NCBI GenBank assembly: GCA_038125665.1
Contig: JAYPEI010000003.1
Coordinates: forward strand, 158,888 to 222,887
Direction of reading: 5' to 3'
Length of the DNA stretch: 64,000 nucleotides
From: CAILUG01 sp038125665
Lineage (GTDB): Bacteria > Pseudomonadota > Gammaproteobacteria > Pseudomonadales > Pseudohongiellaceae
Shown: positions 1-8,836 of the stretch, one piece after another
Layout of the letters: the number at the start of each line of letters is the position of its first letter
Position numbering within the stretch: the first letter of the stretch is position 1
The notes under the pieces: model-generated
Told to the model about the DNA's origin: nothing
Database searches by the model: none
What the model saw: only the letters and a program-made list of their open reading frames with translations
Made by a program: the position numbers and the translations under genes

Positions 1-1553
1 ATACTGGATTCAAAGCTGTACACCCACTCAACGGAGAGGAAGTTCCAATTTGGGTAGCGAATTTTGTCCTGATGAGTTACGGCTCTGGTGCGGTAATGGC
101 CGTACCAGGCCATGACGAGCGCGATCATGAGTTTGCCACCAAATACCAGTTACCTATCAAACAAGTAATTCGTCCATTGGATGATACTGCCATCGATGTG
201 CAGCAAGCTGCCTATACCGAGCATGGAATCTGTGTAAATTCTGGTGGCATGGATGGTCTTAAATTTACTGAAGCCTTTGACTTTATCGCTACTACTTTTA
301 ACCAACTTGGTATTGGTCAGAAAAAAGTTAACTTTCGTCTTCGCGACTGGGGAGTTTCTCGTCAGCGTTATTGGGGCACACCTATACCAGTAATAAATTG
401 TCGCGAATGCGGTGCTTTGCCAGTCCCAGCACAAGATTTGCCAGTACTTTTACCTGAAGATGTGGAGTTTGATGGTAGTGGCTCCCCACTGAAGAAAATA
501 GCTAGTTTCATGAACTGTTCTTGCCCAAAATGTGGCGGTCCTGCAGAGCGTGAAACTGATACCTTTGATACTTTCATGGAGTCTTCGTGGTACTACGCAC
601 GGTTTGCAAGTCCACGCTATAACAAGGGTATGCTTAACCTTGAAGATATGAATTATTGGTTGGATGTAGACCAATACATTGGTGGTATCGAGCATGCAAT
701 CTTGCACCTACTCTATGCTCGCTTCTTTCACAAGTTGTTACGGGATGAGGGATTAGTAAGTAGTGACGAACCCTTTAAACGTCTACTGACTCAAGGGATG
801 GTACTGAAAGATGGCGCCAAGATGTCTAAATCCTTGGGTAATACAGTGGATCCTGAGGGTTTGATAGAAAAGTATGGTGCTGATACTGTGAGAATGTACA
901 CCATGTTTACTGCTCCCCCTGATCAAAGTCTTGAATGGTCAGATTCAGGGGTTGAAGGTTCTTACCGCTTTTTGAGAAGACTATGGAAACTTGTTTGCAG
1001 CCACACACCAACCAAAGTGACTCTTAAACAAAACTCGCTAAACGATGTTCAGCGGCAGCTAAGATTGAAAACCCATGCCACTATTAAAAAAGTTGGTGAT
1101 GACTATGAACGCCGTCAAGTATTTAATACTGCCATTGCAGCAGTGATGGAGTTATATAACGAGTTATCGAAATTCACCGCTTCTCATGACTCTACTTCTG
1201 GGCAAAATCAGGCAGTTGTTCAAGAGGCCATGGAGGCTATAGTGCTACTGCTAGCTCCTATCGTGCCTCATATGTGTCATGTTCTATGGCAACATTTGGG
1301 TCATAATGAAGCAGTTATCGATGCCCAATGGCCAGTCTACGATGAGAGTGCGTTGGTTCAAGACAGTATTACCATTGTGGCTCAAGTAAATGGTAAGGTA
1401 AGATCACAGCTAAGCCTCTCTGCTGAAGTAGATAAAGAGTCTATGCAATTGGCAGCGATGGCAGATCCCACTGTTCAACGATTCCTTGAGGGCTTAACTG
1501 TACGTAAAGTGATTGTTGTCCCCGGTAAGTTAGTAAATATTGTAGCTAATTAA
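1..1553 (+). CDS. leuS: Leucyl-tRNA synthetase, C-terminal part (5' end outside window)
   Basis: Charges tRNA(Leu) with leucine in the cytoplasm. The frame is open from base 3, so about 517 C-terminal codons are present and the N-terminal Rossmann half is missing. Visible parts in order: the end of the CP1 editing domain with the MAVPGHDERD segment, whose Asp is the editing-site residue of the family; the catalytic-core return with RLRDWGVSRQRYWG; a zinc-finger-like CxxC pair; the KMSKS loop at bases 819-833; and the helical anticodon-binding domain with the C-terminal tail ending in VIVVPGKLVNIVAN. The gene runs into lptE with a 23-bp gap, the usual leuS-lptE pairing. Identification is secure; only the 5' end is unknown. 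Confidence 0.97.
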   Translation, partial: TGFKAVHPLNGEEVPIWVANFVLMSYGSGAVMAVPGHDERDHEFATKYQLPIKQVIRPLDDTAIDVQQAAYTEHGICVNSGGMDGLKFTEAFDFIATTFNQLGIGQKKVNFRLRDWGVSRQRYWGTPIPVINCRECGALPVPAQDLPVLLPEDVEFDGSGSPLKKIASFMNCSCPKCGGPAERETDTFDTFMESSWYYARFASPRYNKGMLNLEDMNYWLDVDQYIGGIEHAILHLLYARFFHKLLRDEGLVSSDEPFKRLLTQGMVLKDGAKMSKSLGNTVDPEGLIEKYGADTVRMYTMFTAPPDQSLEWSDSGVEGSYRFLRRLWKLVCSHTPTKVTLKQNSLNDVQRQLRLKTHATIKKVGDDYERRQVFNTAIAAVMELYNELSKFTASHDSTSGQNQAVVQEAMEAIVLLLAPIVPHMCHVLWQHLGHNEAVIDAQWPVYDESALVQDSITIVAQVNGKVRSQLSLSAEVDKESMQLAAMADPTVQRFLEGLTVRKVIVVPGKLVNIVAN

Positions 1554-1576
1554 TAATCAAGAAACGGCGAAGAACA

Positions 1577-2071
1577 GTGAGAAAACGATTTATTAGAAAT
1601 GGCTTGAGTTGCTCTTTCACGATTGTCCTATTGTTATCCCTGTCAGCTTGTGGTTTCAACCTCAGGGGTAGTGAAGGAATACCTTCTATTGTTAGTACTA
1701 TACAAGTACAAAGCCGTAACCCTGACAACGATATAACTCGTTTGATTCAACGTACTTTGCAAATAAATGGTGTAGAAATCTCCTCTGATAGCGATGTGAG
1801 TTTGCTACTGGACACTCCTAAATTCGAAGAACGCACATTGAGCCTTAATGCCAATGCACGCGCTGGTGAATATCAGCTTGAACTTTCATTAAAGGTACAG
1901 TTGATGAATGGTGAGGACATTTTGCTAGGACCTGAAACTCTAAGTGTTCAGCGCTTTTATCTAACAGACCCTGATGTGATTGTTGCAAAAGCAGATGAGC
2001 AAGAATTACTCCGGGAGGAAATGCGCGCAGAACTCGCTCAGCAACTACTTCGTCGACTCCGAGCTCTATAG
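1577..2071 (+). CDS. lptE: LPS-assembly lipoprotein LptE
   Basis: Outer-membrane lipoprotein that plugs the LptD barrel during insertion of lipopolysaccharide. The 164-residue product starts at a GTG codon and has a lipoprotein signal peptide: basic n-region (RKRFIRN), hydrophobic core, and lipobox LSAC with the lipidated Cys at residue 25. CGFNLRG after the lipobox is the typical mature N-terminus of LptE, and the length is normal. It follows leuS by 23 bp, as in many gammaproteobacteria. The usual next gene, holA, is absent here; the stop codon abuts the convergent stop of a gamma-glutamyltransferase-like gene. Function rests on family features and on the leuS neighbourhood. Confidence 0.93.
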   Translation: MRKRFIRNGLSCSFTIVLLLSLSACGFNLRGSEGIPSIVSTIQVQSRNPDNDITRLIQRTLQINGVEISSDSDVSLLLDTPKFEERTLSLNANARAGEYQLELSLKVQLMNGEDILLGPETLSVQRFYLTDPDVIVAKADEQELLREEMRAELAQQLLRRLRAL

Positions 2072-3943
2072 CTACCAAGCTAGCCCGTAATCGTCCCCAT
2101 AATTGCTAGACCCTCCCATCAAAGTACCATGCTTAACATCCCGATAAATTGCATTAATTGGACCTGAAGATAGTTGCTCAAGTTCAATTCGATAACCCTT
2201 CTGGCTCAATGAATAAAGAACTTCTTTTGGCGTATCAGTCCTCAAAATAATACGCCCAGGTTCACTGACTGTGGGTATGAACGAAGAATGAAGCTGATAC
2301 GAATTAAAATTAGCAGCCTCTGTTGCTTGCTGAACATCCATACCGAATTCTACAACATTTAGAAAAAACTGGAGGAGGTTTTGCTCTTGTGTATCACCAC
2401 CCTGTACTGCAAAAGACAAAACGGGTTGATCCCCTTGTAAGGCGATTGAAGGTGTCAAAGTTGCACGAGGTCTTTTGCCTGGCTGCATCAGGTTATAAGG
2501 ATTATGCCCTTGCTCCATGACAAAACTCTGCATTCTCTGTGATAAACCAACTCCAGTACTACCAGCAATGTAGGCCGGCACCCAGCCTCCACTTGGCGTC
2601 ATTGAAACTACCCACCCCTCGGCGTCAGCTGACTGTATAGTTGTAGTCCCTGCATGAAATGCTTCATCTCGTGTTCTACCTGTTGGGATAGTTACAATTT
2701 CGTCTTTAACCTCAGGCTGACGAATTTTCCACTTTTGTAGTAATTCAACAAAGGGATTACTTTCACCTTGAAATGGATAGGGGTCACCTGGACGAACATT
2801 AGGGTCATTAAATTCCATATCAATTAATGTTCTTCTTAGTGCTGCATAGTCTTTGCTCAGCAACCCTTTCAAGGGTTCCTCAGGAACAAAATAAGGATCT
2901 CCGTAGTAAAAGTCTCTGTCAGCAAATGAAAGATTCATCACCTGGTAAAGTAGATGAATGTACTCTGCCGAGTTATAACCTAAAGCTTTGAGATCGTAAG
3001 GCTCCAATAGGTTCAGCATTTGCAATAGCACTGGTCCTTGCACCCACGTATTTAATTTATAAACCGTATAATCCTTATAAGTGACTTTTACTGGATCTTC
3101 GATGTAAACCTGGTAATTAGCCAGATCCTGCATAGTAATCAGTCCTCCATCAGCTTGGACAGCTGATGCTAACTCCTCAGCAATGTCGCCACGATAAAAA
3201 CGCTCATAAGCTGCCATGATGGCTTCTTTGCGATTTGCACCAGACTGCAGCGCCTGCCTTTCAGCTTCGACTAGTTTTTGAAATGTCTTGAGAAGGTTTT
3301 CCTGTCTAAAAAGCTCTCCGGGCACTGGCCATGGTGGTACTCCTAACTCTATCCTGTGAGGTAAAAATACTGAGGTAGATGTTTGCCATTGCTCCAAAAA
3401 AGGTTGATATCGGCGAATCTGATTAACCAAGTTTTCCTCTATAGGGAAACCCTCGGCCAGATCCATCGCTGGCGCCAGAACCTGTGCTAACGACATAGTG
3501 CCAAATTCTGCCAGCATAACCAAAAGTCCGCCTGGTGTTCCTGGCGTGACAGCCGCCAGGGGACCATATTCGGGCGGGTAGTCATAACCAAGCTGCCGAT
3601 ATTTCTCCGGAGTTGCCCCTGACGGGGCAACACCCAAAGCATTAATAGCGTAGACTTTTCTATCATTAGGGTTGTAGATAAGTGCTTGTGTCTCCCCTCC
3701 CCACCCCAAGGTATCCCATATAGTCGCCGCTGCAGCTAGCATCCCACAGGCAGCATCTACAGCATTTCCACCTTGAACGAATAGTTGTGCACCCGCTGAG
3801 GCTGCCAATGGCTTTCCAGAAATAGCAACCCAATGCTTACCATGTAGAGGGGGTTTTAGAGAGGTCTTTGCCTCTTGTGCCAGTGTGATTGTGCTGATCA
3901 TCAGCAAGATGAGATGAAGAAATAGGCTGACTGGAAACATCAT
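2072..3943 (-). CDS. Gamma-glutamyltransferase family protein, exported
   Basis: Ntn-hydrolase of the gamma-glutamyltransferase/acylase family, which self-cleaves in the periplasm into two subunits and hydrolyses or transfers gamma-glutamyl groups. I chose the ATG at 3943 because an AAGGA motif lies 8 bases before it; a TTG 12 codons upstream is possible. The 623-residue product has a signal peptide ending near TLAQ. Family landmarks are GKHWVAISGKPLAASAG, the NAVDAA segment, and the self-cleavage site AGTTT (Thr433-435), where the first Thr would be the nucleophile. The residue after the Thr pair is Thr rather than the His of the E. coli enzyme. A later AVQGGDTQ motif suggests the acylase-like branch rather than classical GGT. 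Substrate is not predictable. Confidence 0.88.
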   Translation of the reverse strand: MMFPVSLFLHLILLMISTITLAQEAKTSLKPPLHGKHWVAISGKPLAASAGAQLFVQGGNAVDAACGMLAAAATIWDTLGWGGETQALIYNPNDRKVYAINALGVAPSGATPEKYRQLGYDYPPEYGPLAAVTPGTPGGLLVMLAEFGTMSLAQVLAPAMDLAEGFPIEENLVNQIRRYQPFLEQWQTSTSVFLPHRIELGVPPWPVPGELFRQENLLKTFQKLVEAERQALQSGANRKEAIMAAYERFYRGDIAEELASAVQADGGLITMQDLANYQVYIEDPVKVTYKDYTVYKLNTWVQGPVLLQMLNLLEPYDLKALGYNSAEYIHLLYQVMNLSFADRDFYYGDPYFVPEEPLKGLLSKDYAALRRTLIDMEFNDPNVRPGDPYPFQGESNPFVELLQKWKIRQPEVKDEIVTIPTGRTRDEAFHAGTTTIQSADAEGWVVSMTPSGGWVPAYIAGSTGVGLSQRMQSFVMEQGHNPYNLMQPGKRPRATLTPSIALQGDQPVLSFAVQGGDTQEQNLLQFFLNVVEFGMDVQQATEAANFNSYQLHSSFIPTVSEPGRIILRTDTPKEVLYSLSQKGYRIELEQLSSGPINAIYRDVKHGTLMGGSSNYGDDYGLAW

Positions 3944-4086
3944 AAATTGAGTCCTTCGAGACAAATTTCGAATTAGCAATCTTCTACTGCGCTAACGCAT
4001 TTTGACGATAGCACAAGTTGGCAATTAACAGAAAATACAGTTAAGCTTCGCCATTTTAAAAATCCTTAGCATGTTTCAGGAGCTGT

Positions 4087-4830
4087 ATGCCCATGGGAGC
4101 AAAAATCGTCTTTACAATGGATAATCTGGGTGACGCAGCTGATTTATACCGAGGCAACATTCAAGCACCAAGAAAACGTGGTGAAAACCCCGCTTTTGAT
4201 ACAGGCTTCCCTTCTCTACTGAATCTCTTTAACCGTTATGAAATCCCTCTTACCTATTTTGTGGAGGGTTGGAGTGCTCGCGAATACCCAGATGCTATAG
4301 AACGGATCTTAGCGCAAGGTGCTGAACTTGGTATGCACGGATGGATACATGAGCGTTGGCTTGAGCAAAGCGATGCGAAGGTTGAGGATATTTGTCAACG
4401 TGCTCATACAAGCATATTGCAAGCAAGTGGACTAGCTCCCAAGGTATTTCGAGCTCCAGGTGGTCACTCCTCAGTTTTTACACACAACTTACTTAAAACT
4501 ATGGGTTACGATATTGATGCCAGCATTACTGAAAATGAAAGCATGAGCCATGATAAAGATGGGTTTGCTTATGTTTCCTATCAGTGGCTAGGTGTGGACG
4601 CCTCTCATTGGTTGTGGGATCAATGCTCTGATGAAACTGCTACGGCAGCCTTCCATCGAGCTATAACTAATGCTAAAGAAAAGCAAGACTATCTGGTATT
4701 CATCTGGCACCCACATGTCATGGGGCTATCAAAAGACCGATTAGCTGTAGGAGAACGAATCATTCAAACAGTGCTTAATGATAGTGAGCTTGATGTGGTC
4801 TCCTTACGACAGTTGGCTTTTCCTAACTAA
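4087..4830 (+). CDS. Polysaccharide deacetylase (NodB-fold) family protein
   Basis: Predicted metal-dependent carbohydrate-type deacetylase or related amidase of the NodB fold, 247 residues, with no signal peptide, so probably cytoplasmic. Motif 1 is FTMDNLGDA rather than the common TFDDG, with Asp12 as likely metal ligand. Motif 2 is HGWIH (His84 and His88), the H-x3-H metal site. A following FRAPGG segment matches motif 3, and the C-terminal FIWHPHVMG supplies the last His. The start has an AGGAG motif just upstream; a second ATG at 4093 is an alternative. It stands alone between convergent and same-strand neighbours with no pathway partner. Cytosolic members include allantoinase-like and cyclic-imidase enzymes, so the substrate is open. 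Confidence 0.8.
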   Translation: MPMGAKIVFTMDNLGDAADLYRGNIQAPRKRGENPAFDTGFPSLLNLFNRYEIPLTYFVEGWSAREYPDAIERILAQGAELGMHGWIHERWLEQSDAKVEDICQRAHTSILQASGLAPKVFRAPGGHSSVFTHNLLKTMGYDIDASITENESMSHDKDGFAYVSYQWLGVDASHWLWDQCSDETATAAFHRAITNAKEKQDYLVFIWHPHVMGLSKDRLAVGERIIQTVLNDSELDVVSLRQLAFPN

Positions 4831-4971
4831 AGATCATTACTAGAAAACCAGATTAATCTGACTTAACACTCTTTAACGAGTTATAGTCTGATCATTTTTT
4901 GAGAGCTCTTTAGGACTATCCGTTACAATACTTTATAATTATGCTGAGGCTTTTGTTGCTTACCAACCATC

Positions 4972-5766
4972 ATGACAACATCACTTTTAGTTCTTGAAAA
5001 CCATAACATGAAGGCTATAGTTAGTCCGTTTGGGGCACAAGTAATCAGTTTTATACCGAAATCAGACAACCGTGACAGGCTGTTTACAAGTCCATTAGCC
5101 CTCTTTAATACCAGTAGTTCAATTCGTGGTGGCATTCCTATTTGCTGGCCATGGTTTGGTACCCGGACAGGTCTACCCACGCACGGTTATGCGCACAAGC
5201 GACTTTGGCAGATGACGAATCTTGATGAGGGTAAAGAGCTGACTGTACTGAAGTTTGAACTATTTGATACTCGGGCTACTGAATTTGACTTCTGTGCAAA
5301 GCTAACGCTTGAGCTCAAACTAGATCGTAGCCTTGAGATGAAACTGACGACAACAAATACTGGTGTATCATCTTTAGATGTAGGCGCTGCATTTCATAAT
5401 TATTTAGCCGTGACGAATATCCAAAAAACGAATCTCGAGGGACTAGATGGAGAATACCTAGACAAGAATTTAAATTGGGCTTTGGGTGAAACTCCTATAC
5501 CTTACAGTTTCTCAGCACCAACAGACAGAATACATCTTTCAACTGCAACTTCTTTACAACTGCTTGATTCGGGTAATGAAACCCAAATAAAAGCTGAGGG
5601 TCACGACAGCTATATTGTATGGAATCCATGGATAGGTTGCGAAAAGCAATTCACAGATCTAAGTGCTGATTCATATCAGTACTTTCTCTGTGTGGAAACT
5701 GGACTGACACAAGGATATAAACTACTACCAGGAGCAAGTGTCGATTTATGGCAGCAAATCACCTAA
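4972..5766 (+). CDS. D-hexose-6-phosphate mutarotase (YeaD family)
   Basis: Aldose-1-epimerase-fold enzyme predicted to interconvert the anomers of glucose-6-phosphate or a similar hexose phosphate. The 264-residue length is normal. The family signature GGIPICWPWFG lies at residues 53-63, and the HGYAHKRLW motif at 71-79 supplies the catalytic His71; the C-terminal YFLCVETGL holds the likely catalytic Glu. No signal peptide, so cytoplasmic. The gene is monocistronic as far as can be seen and is convergent with the helicase gene 13 bp away. Confidence 0.9.
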   Translation: MTTSLLVLENHNMKAIVSPFGAQVISFIPKSDNRDRLFTSPLALFNTSSSIRGGIPICWPWFGTRTGLPTHGYAHKRLWQMTNLDEGKELTVLKFELFDTRATEFDFCAKLTLELKLDRSLEMKLTTTNTGVSSLDVGAAFHNYLAVTNIQKTNLEGLDGEYLDKNLNWALGETPIPYSFSAPTDRIHLSTATSLQLLDSGNETQIKAEGHDSYIVWNPWIGCEKQFTDLSADSYQYFLCVETGLTQGYKLLPGASVDLWQQIT

Positions 5767-5779
5767 GTTTGGGCGATCT

Positions 5780-7711
5780 TTAATTTTTTTTGTGACGAGT
5801 TCTCACTTTGCTTTTGTGCCTCTCATCACCAGATTTTTTGTCTAGGATAGTGTGATGCTTATTACGTTTATCTTGCGGAAAAGCGCTTCGATGGTGTTTC
5901 TTATCCCTTGCCTTATTATGATGTCCTTCGAAGGGACCTGCTGTATGAAGATTTAGCTTTAGCTGACGATCTCCGCACCAGACGCTTTTTAAATGATGGT
6001 AAATATCTGATGGCATACCTTGTGGTAAATCCACCACAGAGTAATCATCAAAAATCTGAATTCTTCCAATGAATTTACTATCAAGACCTGCTTCATTAGC
6101 GATTGCACCAACTATGTTATTGGGTTTGGCGCCATGAACATAACCCACCTCAATTCGATAGCGATCTTGCCCAGATGGTACTTCACCCTCAGGTGAGGTA
6201 GGTCGATCTAATGGACGAGCTCTAGGCCCTTTTTCAGTACTTACAGATTTATCACATTTATCTGAACCAGCTTGGCGTTCTTTACTCCAATTTTTTTCTC
6301 TTTTATCTCCTCGCTCGAATCGCTCTGATTTTTCTCCTCGATCTCCTCTGGGCTTATTTTCTTTACGCCTTGACGGGGCCAGATTCTTGGGTGAAGTCAG
6401 GAACAGAGATTGATCTCCCTGCAGCATAGCCGCTAAAGCTGCAGCAATTTCACGACTTGGTACGTTATGTTCAACTTCAAAACGATCAACAAGAGTTTGA
6501 AATTCTTGTAATTCACCAGCAGCTAAAGTATCGCTTATCTTTTGCATAAAACGAGCTACACGTTGATCATTAATATACTCAGTTGTTGGTAACTCAAGCA
6601 CATCAATTTTTTTTCGAGTTGCTTTTTCAATAGCATGAAGTAAGCGTTGTTCACGAGGGGCTATAAAGAGAATGGCATCACCATTCTTTCCTGCACGGCC
6701 GGTTCGGCCAATTCGATGAATATAAGTTTCAACGTCGTAAGGAATGTCATAATTGATAACATGAGTAATTCGCTCAACATCCAATCCACGTGCAGCAACA
6801 TCAGTAGCTACCAAAATATCTAAGCGGCTTTGCTTGAGTTTTTCTACCGTTTTTTCGCGTAACTGCTGGCTCATATCACCATTTAAGGCAGCAGCAGCAA
6901 ATCCTCGAGCGGAAAGTTTATCTGCGAGTTCTTGAGTCGCAGTCTTTGTCCGAACAAAAATGATCATTGCATTGAATGGTTCAGCTTCTAGAATTCGAGT
7001 CAGTGCATCTAGCTTGTTTATACCCCGCACTGCCCAGTAACGTTGTCGAATGGTCTCGGCCGAAACTGTTTTGTTAGCAATACTGACTTCTGCGGGGTTT
7101 TGAAGATGTTGCTGAGCTATCTTTCTGATTGGAGCTGGCATGGTCGCTGAAAAAAGTGCCACTTGTTTTTCAGCCGGCGTTTGCTCCAGAATCCAGTCAA
7201 CATCATCGATGAAACCCATTCGAAGCATCTCATCGGCTTCATCGAGCACCAGAGTAGTCAACCCCTCTAAGGATAGTGACTTGCGACGCAGATGATCCAT
7301 GACTCTTCCTGGAGTACCCACAACCACTTGCGCACCTCTGCGCAAACCTTGAAGTTGTGTACGGTAATCCCCCCCGCCATAGAGTGGGACCACATGGAAT
7401 CCTTTCAGGAGACTTGCATAGCGTTGGAAAGCCTCACTCACCTGAATGGCAAGTTCACGAGTCGGGGTTAATACTAGAGCGCGAACACCTGTATCACCTT
7501 TTTCTAAACGACTTAGAATAGGCAGTGCAAATGCTGCTGTTTTGCCTGTCCCCGTTTGAGCTTGGCCTATAACATCACGACCCTCAAGTAGCAAAGGAAT
7601 AGTTTGTGCCTGGATAGGCGAGGGGGTTTCGTAGCCAACAGCATTTAGAGCTTGCAGTATAGAAGTGCTCAGTCCAAGACTATTGAATTCCAGAGGGGAA
7701 ATGTCACTCAT
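5780..7711 (-). CDS. deaD: DEAD-box ATP-dependent RNA helicase, DeaD/CsdA type
   Basis: ATP-driven RNA helicase that helps ribosome assembly and mRNA turnover, especially in the cold. The 643-residue protein shows all superfamily-2 motifs: a Q motif at 30-35, Walker A AQTGTGKT at 51-58, PTRELA, the DEAD box at 157-160, SAT, and HRIGRTGRAG. After the helicase core comes a basic, low-complexity linker rich in Arg, Lys, Glu and Asp, then a DbpA-like RNA-binding fold beginning around YRIEVGYVHGAKP and containing IGRIQIFDDYSVVDLP. A basic tail ends the protein. Linker plus RNA-binding domain separates DeaD from the shorter RhlB/RhlE helicases. It is followed upstream by a 539-bp gene-free region that probably holds its promoter and leader. 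Confidence 0.94.
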   Translation of the reverse strand: MSDISPLEFNSLGLSTSILQALNAVGYETPSPIQAQTIPLLLEGRDVIGQAQTGTGKTAAFALPILSRLEKGDTGVRALVLTPTRELAIQVSEAFQRYASLLKGFHVVPLYGGGDYRTQLQGLRRGAQVVVGTPGRVMDHLRRKSLSLEGLTTLVLDEADEMLRMGFIDDVDWILEQTPAEKQVALFSATMPAPIRKIAQQHLQNPAEVSIANKTVSAETIRQRYWAVRGINKLDALTRILEAEPFNAMIIFVRTKTATQELADKLSARGFAAAALNGDMSQQLREKTVEKLKQSRLDILVATDVAARGLDVERITHVINYDIPYDVETYIHRIGRTGRAGKNGDAILFIAPREQRLLHAIEKATRKKIDVLELPTTEYINDQRVARFMQKISDTLAAGELQEFQTLVDRFEVEHNVPSREIAAALAAMLQGDQSLFLTSPKNLAPSRRKENKPRGDRGEKSERFERGDKREKNWSKERQAGSDKCDKSVSTEKGPRARPLDRPTSPEGEVPSGQDRYRIEVGYVHGAKPNNIVGAIANEAGLDSKFIGRIQIFDDYSVVDLPQGMPSDIYHHLKSVWCGDRQLKLNLHTAGPFEGHHNKARDKKHHRSAFPQDKRNKHHTILDKKSGDERHKSKVRTRHKKN

Positions 7712-8250
7712 ATAGTGGGTTCACTTGCAAAGGGGGTGCAGTATAGACCAATTCCTAATTGGAACAAGTTATTTTGAAGCTTATGAATCATTTTAACCTC
7801 TTTGATGAAAGATTATGGCTAATACGAGTATTCCACGTATTCAACTTGAGTATGCTTGTTCCATTATTATGAACTTTAAGGAAGGTATTGATTTCAAGGG
7901 CCCTCGAAGCGGTAAGGGCAATGTGCTCCTATGAAAGGCGAAATAGCGGTCCTCTACTACGAGGAGAGCTAGTCCCATATTCCGGAGATGACTATGCAAT
8001 GCAATGTTCAAATATATTTCTGAGGATATTAAAATAAATACAAACTACATTTTGAAAACCCATGATGATACTAGGATTTACCTAAACAAACGTGGATACT
8101 TTAAATGAGATGCAGATCTAGAACATTCAGAATTTATTCACTACAGGGTGCTATAGTTCCTAGCACTAACAAGTTAAAAAACAATGAGGGTGAACTATAA
8201 GAAAAGTCTTGTAGCAGATCTAGTTATCAGTACACACGCTTGTAAGTACT
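7712..8250. other. Gene-free region upstream of deaD
   Basis: This 539-bp AT-rich stretch separates the deaD start from the end of the SnoaL-like gene, both on the minus strand. It contains only short open frames, such as a 38-codon frame from 7921 without a usable ribosome site. I see no tRNA, repeat or intrinsic terminator. A long untranslated leader on deaD is possible because cold-induced helicase genes often have one, but that is inference. Confidence 0.5.
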
Positions 8251-8832
8251 CTAGCCAGCGAACCAAGACTCCAATTCTTCTAATAAAGAGGCGACTGTCT
8301 CTGGCTTATCGCTACCAGGCATTGTCAGATTAGGTTCATAGCCTTTCATGTGAAGACTCCAGCACAAATTTCTATAAGAAGGCCGAAAACGCGCGTAGAG
8401 TTCATCAGGCATACGTGCACAGTCGCCTGAACGAGCCGGGACGAGCTCGTCCCGGCGATATATTGCCTGAAAACTCATGAGACCCCAAGATCCTGCTCGC
8501 TTATCAACTTTATAATAAAACTGACTGTAGGCACTTAAAGTAAATTCCTTTTCATCAATTACTGTGGGAATGTCGATGATTCCACCTAGAGTTGCTAATG
8601 CCCTATTACCATTGATATTGACCAGAATAGGATCTAGCCGATGAGTAGCCTTCATACCCCTTGCCGCCATATCTTTGGAGCCTTCAACAAAGTCCTTTGC
8701 TGAGCCTTGAATCCAAGAGATATCTATGTGTGCATCCTCACGAAAACAGCATAGCATTTGCTCCCACAGGCCAAAGTCTCGGCTATAACGTTCACGCAGA
8801 ATAAGCTGCTGAATCTCAGAACAGTCATCCAT
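8251..8832 (-). CDS. SnoaL-like (NTF2-fold) domain protein
   Basis: A 193-residue cytoplasmic protein with the cone-shaped NTF2/SnoaL-like fold suggested by an N-terminal helix pair (CSEIQQLILRERYSRDFG...), a FREDAHIDISWIQG segment and alternating strands ending in WGLMSFQAIYRRDEL. Proteins of this type are small hydrolases, isomerases, dehydratases or ring-hydroxylating dioxygenase beta-like subunits; I cannot say which. It begins 4 bp after the stop of the molybdenum hydroxylase gene on the same strand, so the two are co-transcribed and probably act on the same aromatic or heterocyclic substrate. A C-terminal extension of about 60 residues follows the domain. Confidence 0.72.
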   Translation of the reverse strand: MDDCSEIQQLILRERYSRDFGLWEQMLCCFREDAHIDISWIQGSAKDFVEGSKDMAARGMKATHRLDPILVNINGNRALATLGGIIDIPTVIDEKEFTLSAYSQFYYKVDKRAGSWGLMSFQAIYRRDELVPARSGDCARMPDELYARFRPSYRNLCWSLHMKGYEPNLTMPGSDKPETVASLLEELESWFAG

Positions 8833-8836
8833 TATC

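Noticed and set aside
72..1553. Treating leuS as a complete gene from the ATG at 72
   Set aside because: The frame is open to base 3 and encodes conserved LeuRS residues before that ATG, so the gene is truncated by the window.
7921..8037. 38-codon frame upstream of deaD
   Set aside because: AAGGG lies too close to the ATG, the codons are not convincing, and no family is recognisable.
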